This document shows positions 37,141 to 51,180 of a stretch of DNA of 64,000 nucleotides, in pieces (within the stretch, counting starts at the first letter, position 1; every line of letters starts with the position of its first letter). The position numbers were made by a program, and so were the translations under genes. The stretch is from the NCBI GenBank assembly GCA_002224055.1, contig AZLU01000041.1, forward strand, positions 154,883 to 218,882, written 5' to 3'. Origin of the DNA: Pezizomycotina sp. ARF18 (Eukaryota > Ascomycota). Below the pieces are notes generated by a model. It worked only from the letters and a program-made list of their open reading frames with translations. It ran no database searches and was not told where the DNA came from.

Positions 37141-37475
37141 GGCGGGACAACGACTGCTTGACAAAATATATAAATAAAAAAATAAAATTCAACATCACAA
37201 ATAAAACAAACAAACAACCAATCTTTTTATATTTATTTATATTTCTAGAAAGTGCTGGCATTGATTCAACATCAGCACCAAAATAAAAAAAAATAAAAAA
37301 TAGAAAAGTAAAAGATAATAAAGGGGATTTTATTTTTTTTTATTATTATTATAACTTCCGACTATCTTCATACCCCTCAACCTTTCAACCTTTCAACCCA
37401 CATCTCTCCTTAACCAACCAACCAACCAAACCAACACTTCAATCTTATACTTCGACACTCTCCAACCTCCTCACA

Positions 37476-40358
37476 ATGTTACGAATATCACCCCGATCAT
37501 TTACTGCGGACGCTGTTCATACCAGCAAATCCCCGGCGGTTCCTGGTGGCCTGTCGGTGATAGGGATACTGGCATCCAAGGGCGTCCACATCTACGAGCA
37601 CCTCCTCTACGAACCCGTCAACCTCGAATTCATCCTCTTTTTCCCCACCTTTTTCGTGTTCGACGTCTTCGTCCTCTTCTTCATAGTATACTGCCTGTAC
37701 AGACCGTCGATAAGGACCTGTACGTCGCCCGTCCGGAACAGCATGGCGACGAGAAGTCGTCGGTGCCGCTTCCAGGCTCACGAACAACAAGGTCTTCCGG
37801 TTCTTCGCCGGTCTCGTTCGCATCTCCTTGCTCCTCTGCGGCATGGTCTGTGCCGTTGATCATCTACTTCGCGGCGTCTTCGCGACGGTTCGTTCTACTG
37901 GCAGTCCGGGCAGCAGGTAATGTGGTCGATGACCGGACGCGTTCTCAAGGATCCCAAATCCTTCACTGGGATGGCTTCCGAGGGAACCCACGTTGCCGTT
38001 ATCGTGGCTTATGGCTTCTGGGTGCTCGCCCGCGTCGAACACTTCGTCGTCGACAGGATCATCTGGCTTCTCCCTCGTGGGCCCGCTTCACCGACTCCAG
38101 GAAGGACTCCAACGCGATACCACGACGTCGAATCTTAACACACCACCGACGATGATAGTGACATCGAGGAGGAAAAGCTTTTGGCCAAGGTCAACTCCGT
38201 GACCAGGCACGCAAGGCCGGCATCGTCCGGAGGTGGACGTGGCTGCTACCCATCGTGACCGTGGAATGATCGTCCTTGGGTTCTTCAGGCCGTTCATGAA
38301 GTACGACGGCGTCGTCAACACCGTCCCCCTGAACCTGCTGGAAGCCCTCGAGGAGCCGGACACCGTGCCGGCACGAGGCCTTCTGCGGTGGCGGTGCTGA
38401 AACCGTCGGTGCTGGGCTCCTCGAATTCCCTTACCCGGAGCTTGTCAGCTGGGGCCACCACGACGATAGAAACTCCGACACGGAGTGGTTCACCAAACTG
38501 GCTCCCCGAGAACCCTCCTTCCCGGTTTTCGAACGCTTTTCCAGGTAAACAACGAGGCCTGGCGCAAGTGGGGAGGCCGCTTTGCACGACCCGAGATCGG
38601 CGGTAAGCTTACCAATGCTCTCACCAGCGGCAGCTCTGGGGCGGCAAATCTGGGCGATAAGATCGACCTCCTTTCTCCTCCCAAGGGAACCACCACGCCT
38701 ACGACCCTCTCAAGCTTTCCAACTTGCACCTCGATCTCCACCCCGAGCTCCGTTCCGCCAACCCGCCCAGAACGACAACGAAGCGAAGAAGACTCGTCCC
38801 TCAAGGATGTCAGCATCCGCAAGTCGTATTCTCACCATGGAGTCCACCCGTTCCACGTCTTCCCCATCCGCAACCACACCCGCTACGTCGAGGATGTCTT
38901 CAAGGCCAGGACCGCGGGCAAGAACTACTCTGACATCTTCAGCCTTACTCCCAACGCCGAGAGATCGTCGGGAAGGAACTTGGAAAAGGTGGTATGGGTG
39001 GCGTCGTCATGAAACGCTCTTACGGCGCTGAGTTCACCCCATCAAGTCGTCTCCCACTGTGGCATGAACCCGCTCGCGTCGATTTCATGGAGGAGCTTTC
39101 CGGAGAACAGTACCAGGCCTGCATCCCGCAGATCCTGCACCTCCTCAACGCCAACCAAAGAAGAGCACCGGAAACGCTACACAGGACTGCGCAGCGCGGA
39201 CTGGGACACCAAGTTCGTCCAGTCGGTTACCACGACCTTCGATCCGCCAGCTTAGAGAGCTGATGATGATGGGTTTCAACATGACCGACAACGCCGACGT
39301 AGTCTACAAGGAGCAGATGGAAAAGGCCGGCGCCAAGTTCCCCATCCGCAGGGTGAAGGTACTCAACTACTTATTATGGTTACCGTGAAGCCGTGACCAA
39401 ATATCTCCGCGACATGATCCGTTCCGCTCGCGATGGCGGCCGCGCCTGTTCCTTTCACCTGACTTCTTCTACCACCACCCCTGGGCTACCTCCGACAAGC
39501 ACTGGAAGAAGGGGACCTTCCTCGACGATAAGGAGAGGAACAACTACCTCAACGCCGTCGTTTCCAGACCACTGGATCGGAGAGTTCATGGACCTCCTCG
39601 AGGAAGAAAAGGTTGCCGATGAGACTCTTGTTATTATGCTCGGTGATCACGGCCTTTCTACGCAGAGGCGGCAGCGCCGATGCGGTCGTGTGTTCCACGT
39701 TTGCCAACCCGCACGTCAACAACTTCCGCATCCCATCCTCTCCACCACCCGCAGCTCCCGCCCGTCCACATCACCGCCAACGCCACCAACCTGTCTATCC
39801 CCGTCCATCATCGACCTCCTCCTCAACTCCGACTCCCTCCCCAAGGACGCCGACAGCACCCTCGACCGCAAGATCCTTTCTGCCCTCCGTCCAGTATACG
39901 AAGGCCAGTCGCTGCTCCGTCCGTTGGTGCACAAGACCCCCAAGGGCCTCGAGAACTACAACTTCGCCATCCTGACCCCGGAGGCACGCATCTTACGGTT
40001 ACTTCCTCAGACCCGGCTACTTCCGTACAGGCTTGTTATGCGCTGTGCCAGAAGGCTCCTTACGGTGTTGCCGACCTCCGCGTCGACTCTGAAGAGGAAA
40101 CGTCTGAGGCTGTGGACGACGAAGGAACTCTTCCAGGGCGTCGAGAAGAAGTACGGCATCCAGGGAAGGCAGTGGGTGCAGCGCGGTGTCGAAGTCGGAA
40201 GGTGGTGGGTTCGCGAGGGAGGAGACGGTGGGCGTACACCGGCGCGTCCGCAGGACGACCGTAAGAAGGAAGACCAGAAGAAGGGCGCCGGTGCTTCCGG
40301 TGATGGTGGTAATAAATATATATATATATATATATTTGTTTTCTTTTCATCCTATTAA
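37476..40358 (+). CDS. Membrane-anchored sulfatase-domain protein (DUF229-like)
   Basis: A member of the fungal family with N-terminal membrane helices and an alkaline-phosphatase/sulfatase-fold domain. The start ATG at 37476 gives MLRISPRSFTADAVHTSKSP, then helix FILFFPTFFVFDVFVLFFIV (37630-37690). Next are FRFFAGLVRISLLLCGMVCA and a stretch GTHVAVIVAYGFWVLARVEH (about 37985-38045), then WTWLLPIVTV...MIVLGFFRPFMKYDG. The enzyme domain opens with LTMESTRS (38840-38860, family ESTR motif). It continues with FYHHPWATSDKHWKKGTFLD (39466-39530), VADETLVIMLGDHGLS (39613-39660, metal-site GDHG) and NPHVNNFRIP, and ends in a basic tail. About eight frame changes occur. The stop could be 40358 or slightly earlier, since the frame runs into a TA repeat. 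The substrate is unknown; the membrane topology and DHG motif support an extracellular hydrolase or transferase. Confidence 0.75.
40317..40335 (+). repeat. (TA)n microsatellite at gene end
   Basis: About nine TA units immediately after the Gly/Lys-rich C-terminus of the sulfatase-domain protein. Read in that frame it would encode alternating Tyr-Ile, so the true stop is probably just before it. Confidence 0.85.
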
Positions 40359-43300
40359 GCTACTTTATTATCATCGCTGTTCTACGGTTGTTTTTTATGT
40401 TTATATTTATCAACTCTATTAATGACTGACTGCATCGCGACACACTTTCCTGTCTGTCATTCATGAACAACCTTTTTTTTTTTGTTTATTATTGACAAAA
40501 AATCATCCCTTCTTCCATTGTTTCTTTGCAATATCTAAGTATAACTTTAACTCTATCACAAAAAAAATCCACTACTTTGTAATATTTTGTTTCTGCTTTT
40601 CGCAACGGCATTTGCTTTTCTTTCCTTTTGTTTTATTTATCTACTTTTTGTTTAGTATTTGCTTTAGAACTTGTTTTCGTTTGGGGCTTTTTTTTTTTTT
40701 AACTTTTAGCAGATGTTTTTCCCCTCCAACAGTAAGGGAGGGGGAAAGTTGTACATTTCTTCACTTTTTTTAACTATTTATCATAAATATCTCTTCCCAA
40801 AAAAAAAAGATTTTTGAGGAAAGGAGTATGCCACAGAAATATCACCGAAAAACAAAAGGGGAGCGTATATGGCTCTGAAAATAATACTTAATACTATATC
40901 TACTTTTACCTCAAAAAAAAAAAAAAGGAGAAAGGCCTTATAGCATCAGACCATAAATCGTGATTTACTTGATGAATGAATGTATGGCTACCGATGATAT
41001 ATCGCGAAACGCCGTTAAAAACTACTCTAGAACTATATAACCTGGAGATTTTTTCCCTCAGCCCCCCCCCCATTCCGAACTCTCAAACCAGTCTGAATAA
41101 AATCCAAGGAGAGCGGGTTTCAGGAGAAAAAAAAAAAAAAAAAAGCTTTTTTTGTACTTTTCTTCTGGACCGGTTAATATGGTTTTTAATTTATCGCGAG
41201 TCCACGATACGGTCCGTGACAAGTTAGCCGGGGGCCGGGGCAGGTTCCTGGAGAAAAAAAAAAAGATAACGGACGTTGGAACGGGCGTTTGGGTTGGGAG
41301 GTTGTTTTGTGTTGTCTCAGCGTTTTTTTTTTTTTTTTTTCTTTTTTTCTCTGGGAAGTGTTGCCTAAAGACTTCTCAGACGTACTCGATACTCTCAAAG
41401 GAATAAAAAAAAGTCGATAAATGAATGAAAGATGGATTTCTTTTGAAGCGTTAACAGAAATATTGTCTATTTGGTGTTATTCTGGAATAACTTTTTTTTT
41501 TTTTTTTTCTGTTCCGTGATTAGTATCCTACCTCGCAAAAATAAATTGGCAATTGGAGGTTTAGGCATAAAAGTCTTCGAATGTAATGGCAATAGTGACT
41601 TGAGAATCTTTTTTTTTTTTTTCAACAAACTTTTACTTTTCCAAGCTGCCGACCTCTCCTTGAAGCCCTTTTGTTTTTTTTTTTTTTGTTTTTTTTTTTT
41701 CTGCACAGCCTTCCTTCCGGCGATTAGGTTTTTTGCCTCGCACCTAGATTTAAAAAGCAAGGTTTTTTTTTTACGTCGAGATAATTCGATATAGTATCAG
41801 TGAGGCGATAGGCCGGGGTCTCTATTGGGGGTTTAGAACATGGAACGGCGAATGAGATGGGGCAGCTCTTACCATCCGGAGGGGGGGCTTTTGTTTGGAA
41901 GACTTTTTTTGGGAGGGGGGGAATCAGATGTAACCATAAGCAGGGAAGATGGAGGAGGCTGCTGCCAGTATGGTGCGGTGCGTATCTAGGTGAACGAATG
42001 CATAGGCTTAATTATGATTGGAGAGGCTTTCTATAAGCAAAGCACCTGTGAGAGAAAAAGACGCGCGGTTGAAATCTATCTACCTATACCGTATGACACC
42101 TTGTGCTTTTCTATTTTTTTTTTCCTTTGCAGGTTGGCTGCAGAGTTCGTGCGACCTGGCCGTCGAATGAAAGGAAAGCAGGAAAAAAAAAAATTGAAGA
42201 GAGGGATTACTGGTAGAAACGATTGAACGGTAGGAAGGGGAAGAGGTTGGGCTAAATGGTTTCCACACAAAATGATATAAGAGGTAATATATATATATAA
42301 ACAGTAAAATATAGGAATAGGAAATGTGAAGATTTTTGATGATTCCGACATGGGCGTTTTGTTCTTATACATATATACAAAAAAAAAAAAAAAACCCGTG
42401 ATTTACATCGAGGAACTTGAGAAGCTATGTCTTTTTTTCACGAGATAGTCAGCGTTCAACGAGTGGGGCATTTTAGCTCTCCACGAGAGAAAAAGGACTA
42501 AGGGTACTAAAGGGGGGGGGGGGGGGGGAAGTGAGAGAAGTTATTGTGTAATATGTTTTCGTTACGAATAGAGTGGTAGAGCAGGGGGGGGGGCGCAAGG
42601 GCTTTTTCTAGCTCGATCGATGGACTTACGGAGTGGAACTTGAAAGGCCGCTGACCGATACCGTGACGCACTTCTAGCTTCCGCTACGCGCGTAGAAATC
42701 TTTCTTCAACGCGGGTTACTTTTTCACCGTTTTTTTTTATATACGTTAGTAGTCTTGTTTCCCATCTTTCTTGATATGTAATTTTTATTCTTAGTTATTC
42801 TTTGCGAGAAAAATCCGGCCAATACATGGAGCCCAAAAAACGTACTCTGCCTATTTCCGTACATCGAGTAGTAGATGATATTATTTTTTTTTTAACATCT
42901 TTAGTATTGAAAGAATAAAGGTATCCGATTAAAACGATGTATCGGTTACTACGCCGTAATAGTATAAGCGATATACGAAATAGCTACTTTCCGCGATGCC
43001 CGATAAGAGGGAGATGGGGTTTGATTGAATTATTCATATTGGTTGCTTAAAAGCTGTTGGGGAGAAAAAAAAAAATGAAAGCTGGTTGGCTTATGGGTGG
43101 AAGCGCGCGACTGTGTTGCGTTCAAGTTGGAGTATATGAGGAGGTGACCACAGTAGATATGTCTTTGGCTGAAAGCCCTTTTTTTAACACAAATACATGC
43201 GATTACCATTCCCCCTCCCCCCCCCAAAAAAAAAAAATTCGAATTCACGTTCATTTAAGCCTAAAGAGGTCTGGGGAGGACCGGATCTCTGCCTGGTTTT

Positions 43301-44546
43301 GGGGATTACATGTGTACATCTCCATTCTAATGAGCCATGGGTTCTGGTCCAAGCTTTAAGCAGGAACATTTTCTATCCGCGGAATTGTAACGATATATCC
43401 ATACCAAGTTTTCCAAAAGCCCAGGAACAATAGCGAAAAGAAGAATATCAGGCTCTTGTCATGCATACGGGTTGGATAGGTATAGGTGGACATGTACCGA
43501 AAGAGAAGCCGCGAAAGTTTTCTGGGTAATCAATCAAAAAAGTCTCGGAAAAGGTTCCGGAGTTCATATTAGCCAGTGTTCGGTTCGCTTGATGGAGGTT
43601 GGTACGCATCTATGGGCTAATATACTAAATATCTCCCTTATATTACCGTCACATAGCTCCGGTCTGTCGTTACGTCCCACACGCATGCGTCGCTACGAAT
43701 TCTAATTGGCTTAAGCTAGTCGGCGGTTTCCATCGGCGTTACCTTGGCGGGAATTGGCATACGTTGGCGCCAATGCTCGCATCGGCGTTTCTTCCACGAT
43801 ATATCGTCAGGGAGATAACGAAGGGATGAGAGAAAGCAGAAAGGGGTGCTGTAGAACGGAACGAGAGCTAGGAGTTGTTGCCTCATATGTATATTCAAAA
43901 TATCATCATTTTGATCTAAACGTCTGGCTGTATATAACGCTTTTTTTGTTTTGGCTATCCGAGCAAAAAAACGATTGACGTCGTTTATAACTATTCTTCC
44001 AACAGGAAGTTTTCCCCCGTCGCTGCTTTAAATCCTCCCGTGGAATATTATCGCCGAGACCCAGCGCCGAGGAGACCATTACGTTGGTATATAGCGATAC
44101 TACTGGCCTCCTAGGCTCGCCGAGACAACCTCTTCGGCTCATCGACCGATTTCATGATTCATTGCCACGCCGAGCCTCTCGATGTTCTCGGCGCACCTTG
44201 GAAAGATAAGTCTTCTAAAAAGTTAAGGGGATACATCATGGTCTGCTAGTAAACTACGTTCGAGCTCTTCTACCGCCAATGTATCTTCCGCTTGGCGAAT
44301 TTCTTGGATATCTTGTAGAATTCCTCGGCATGTTCTTGGATATTTTGACCCTAGATATCTGCCTTGGACATTATTACTTGCTGACGAATCACATCTCAAT
44401 CGAAGGAAGTGATGATGATGTCTTATAAATTGGACGCGATTTCCCCCTTGCTGTCGTGGGATGTCTTGCTTCTCTTGTCTTGTACAACAACGATATTCCA
44501 GAATCGTCTTTCCCTCTGAGGTAAGACTTACTACAAAAGATACAAG
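40359..44546. other. Homopolymer-rich intergenic region, right part
   Basis: About 4.2 kb with no gene I can support. A- and T-runs of 10-18 bases recur (for example 40913-40926, 41131-41144, 41325-41340, 41491-41508), plus unusual G-runs (41881-41887, 41915-41921, 42512-42528, 42583-42591). Short frames of 60-130 codons are low-complexity or featureless, including 44223-44612 on the minus strand. The sequence becomes more balanced after 43400, towards the ATPase gene. Confidence 0.5.
42512..42528 (+). repeat. Poly(G) tract, 17 bases
   Basis: Uninterrupted G from 42512 to 42528, with a second G-run at about 42583-42591. Both could form G-quadruplex structures. Such long G tracts are uncommon in fungal DNA. 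Confidence 0.9.
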
Positions 44547-47849
<3,303 letters not shown>

Positions 47850-48907
47850 TGGATACTGTGTTTTGCAATATAATCTGCCAGTGACGGCGGTCGGCAGGAT
47901 ATGCATGACGAAGAATGTCTCATGGAATCGTTTTGATGATAGCTACATGTATTCACTAAAAGCAATTTTATTTTCGAATTGAGTTTGCAATTTTTTTGAA
48001 GATCGTAAGCATACGCATCGCGGGTTCGAGCTGTTGAATTTATTATTAAGCACCTCGTGACGGCAACATGGGTGTAATAGCACTCAAACCGCAGTCTTGG
48101 TAGTCTTTGTCGCTACTCTGCGCACCTTGCTTGAGCTAATATAGGTATTTTGTTTTGTTAAAAATGAAACACTATTCTCGCAACTGCAACTGAACCGTCG
48201 CCGGAACGTTTTTCCTGATTGTCCATTTGACAGAGGATCAAGCTCCATAATTGCTTTGCGGATTTTTCACAAAAAAAAACTTGAAAAAATTCCGGATATA
48301 CATCATATAGAGGAAACACTAAAATGCAATACTTTTTTCAGCTGAAATCTCCGCTGCGTACTGAAAATTATATCATATCTCTCCGCAAAATAGCGATATG
48401 AATGTAAGGTCTTTGAGACTCACGTTTTACAATGTGATTGTTCATTAATTAGGTAGTACAATAGAGCTCAAAATGGGCCTCTGGACTGCTACAAGATACA
48501 ACATAGGTTGACTCGGCCTACACGCTTTTTGCTTGGTCTGAAGAAATACAGTTAATCAGTTTCCAGATCAAGGTACAAAAGTGAGCGGATCAGTTTAGTG
48601 CACGGAACAAGAAAACGCTATTGCTGAGCTAAGTGCCCGTGCGGTGGAGATCGTCAACCAACCTCCGTTTATGAAACAAATTCAGCAGTAAGTTTTTTCC
48701 TAGTCTGCAATGTCGGACGATCACCATTGCGTGGTCGTAGGGACTTTTATATCTCTCCTGTTTTCTCCCCTTGAAAGGTTCCATAGAGATGGAATAAATA
48801 CCCGCGAACGCCCATTGAAGAGGGGTTGACAAGTAAATTCATCTGATACGGATTGCCGGGAACCTTGGGGATTTCACCACCGTAAAAACGATCGCAATCC
48901 AGCAACC
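47850..48907. other. Intergenic, no gene seen
   Basis: This is the 3' flank of the ATPase and 5' flank of receptor C. A 67-codon minus-strand frame (48629-48832) has no features. The receptor C start follows a CCAGCAACC leader. Confidence 0.5.
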
Positions 48908-50273
48908 ATGGCTGCAAATTCGACGGACGACCTCGTAGAATTCGGCATTACGTTATTAGCGAAGGCAGGCTACGAGAATTTAACGATGATTCGAGTTGTG
49001 GATAAATTGATCTCTGCTCCACACAACGACACTGCATTCTCAAGAACACATCTGGTGGAGCTGGGAAGTTTCTTGCGACAGCTTCTCACGAAACCGCTGG
49101 AACGGCGAGAATAGCCGCATATATCACGATCTCGGTGCTTACCGTCATCGCCGTGGTTTTAAGATATTTTCGAGGCTGTATCGAAATCAGTTTATAAAAC
49201 TAGAAGACTGGATGGCGGTGATTTCATTAGTCAGTCGCATCTCATCGAAACGTCTATTTTGAGGCCGAAACTCATTCTTTAAATCGATTTTGCCGGAATC
49301 TAGGTCTTCTGTCTCTTCACAGGCGTCTGTTTCATAACATGTGAGTAGGGACTATCCTGAAGAATTGCTTGCGGGAACATGCTGTTAATAGATGAATGTG
49401 TAGTTGTCGGAGCAGGCCATGACGGAACCCACGTCTGGGATCTCACATACTCAGAAATCAGAGTCTGGGTTAAAATTCTCGTCGCGTCCGAGTTCCTCTT
49501 CAAATTCACCAATATACCTGTAAAAATGACGTTTCTGGTTTTCTACTATAGCCTAAGCCCCAACAAGACGTTCCAACGCTGGGTTACTGGCATTCTTACA
49601 TTTGCGATAATGACGGTCTTATATGCGCTTATTGCGACGGTGCTTCAGTGCAGGCCCGTGGACTTTTGGAACGACGTGTTGGACGCGAAGTGCATGGACC
49701 GGTTCGCAATGTACACCGTCTGCGGCACTTTTTCGATATTGGCGGATGTTATGATATTGTTTGTTCTTTCTAGAACTATAATCTCCTCAAAGACTAAATT
49801 GAAGACTAACATTAATTTTTGAGCCCTGTAGACCCTTACCGCTGCCGGTCGTTTGGAGACTTGAGCTCAGGAAGAAAGAGAAGATTATCCTGACTTTTAT
49901 ATTCGCTCTAGGAGGCTTGTAAGTATTTTATTCTGGCTCCCTAGTCAAGATATGGTAGTTGAACTGACTTAAGCTTTCAAGCATTTGCGTCGTTGCCGTT
50001 GTCCGACTTGTCGCGCTCGGCAAGTGGCTTAAAGCTGCAGATATGACGTACGGGAACTTAACTTTTGTCTGGACACTGTAAGTATTTAGTACGAAAGGAA
50101 CCTGGAAGGTTATATTGTGAAAGCTGACATTGGTACAACTTGGAGTATCGAGTTGGATCTCGGCCTCTAATCGCCTGCGTACCATCGCTGAGGGCGCTAT
50201 TCATGCCCCAAAATCAAGGAAGGTTTCCGAATTGCGGGAGTCGTCGCCTGACAAGCCCAGTCTACAAATGTGA
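48908..50273 (+). CDS. Rhodopsin-domain integral membrane protein C (Pth11/SAT4-like)
   Basis: Putative fungal 7-TM receptor. The start ATG at 48908 (CAACCATGG) gives MAANSTDDLVEFGITLLAKA, a long hydrophilic N-terminus. After a shift near 49110, helix 1 reads IAAYITISVLTVIAVVLRYF, then FIKLEDWMAVISL (EDW loop motif). An intron may follow near 49238. The next block is uninterrupted (49379-49822): GAGHDGTHVWDLTYSEIRVW, LVASEFLFKFTNIPVKMTFL, VFYYSL, GILTFAIMTVLYALIATVLQ, CRPVDFWNDVLDAKCMDRFA and VCGTFSILADVMILFVLS. Then PLPVVWRLELRKKEKIILTF, an intron at about 49920-49980, ICVVAVVRLVALGKW, another intron, and the family end motif LIACVPSLRALFMPQ. The tail KSRKVSELRESSPDKPSLQM stops at 50271-50273. 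Only two or three frame changes are needed. Its layout matches proteins A and B. Confidence 0.75.
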
Positions 50274-51180
50274 CATCTTATAGAAATGAGGAAACGAATG
50301 CTTCAACTACAAGGGAGTCAAAGGTTCCAGATGTTCATGCTCTTGGAGTTGTACGTCTCGAAAAACTCGAGATGAGGTGGAAAGTAGAGTTATATAAATA
50401 TGCAGATGTGGTGCAATGTAAATTATACGTATAAATATAAATCTTAAATAAACAAAACTTCCAAGAGGAGAAGATCCTGAGGGCTACATTATCCTTTATC
50501 TCACTCATCTCTTCAAGCCCTCAAGCTAACCGGGCTCTACTCAAACTCACCAGAGTCGGAAGCAATATGGCGGAGCAGTCGACATTTCGACCCGCAGGCT
50601 ATAACATGGATCTGTTAAGCTAGAGAACGTTGAATTATAAGGTAAGTAAATAACCAAGTAAATAAATAAATATAAACAAGCAAGCGATGAGTAAGTAAAT
50701 GAGCAAATACTTTCAGTAAATAAAAAGTAAAATCCGCTGCAAGATAATTTTCAACACTAGAGGCACTAAGGTCAAATTGTTCACCAAAACAAAAAAAAAA
50801 GCTTTTACTAGTTGGCCTTTTATAAAGAATAAGCAAAATCAAGCACTCTTGGGTTTAAATGCAAAGTTGGCGTCGGGGCACCAGTGTATATTGTCTATGG
50901 AGAAAGCTACTTCTATGCTTATACTAGGTACTAAGAGGTGTGCTTCGTAGGCACTCGAGGAGAAAATGTTGGATGTCGAACCAGTTGAAGGAGTAAAATA
51001 TGAGCTAAACTAAGAAAAGAACGATGCAGAAAAGAAAAAGAGACAATTGAAGATATACAAAGCGAAGAGGGGAAACAGGTTTTTTTAAAGGGGGTAGGTG
51101 TTAATGATGTTTAGAAAGCAATATCAAGGTCTTGGATAATTGCCAGGGGGTTTAGTGTAAGGTATCGGGGGTGGAGCGAT
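50274..51180. other. Convergent 3' spacer
   Basis: This lies between the ends of receptor C and the minus-strand repeat protein. It has AAAT and AAGT repeats (about 50640-50730) and an A-run at 50790-50799. A 75-codon minus-strand frame (50615-50842) is AT-driven. Nothing is supported. Confidence 0.5.

Larger units (their letters stand above)
27601..37475. other. Gene-poor homopolymer-rich island, left part
   Basis: Nearly 10 kb without a recognisable gene. Tracts of 10-41 identical bases recur every few hundred bases in both A and T orientation, with shorter G-runs. Open frames here mostly encode poly-Phe or poly-Lys from these tracts. Two overlapping frames at 27606-28016 (127 codons minus, 108 plus) are more complex, for example TDDIFLKVGKQRYHLTHEAG on the plus strand, but show no domain. 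The right end (36800-37475) is pyrimidine-rich then A-rich and presumably holds the promoter and leader of the sulfatase gene. Confidence 0.55.
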
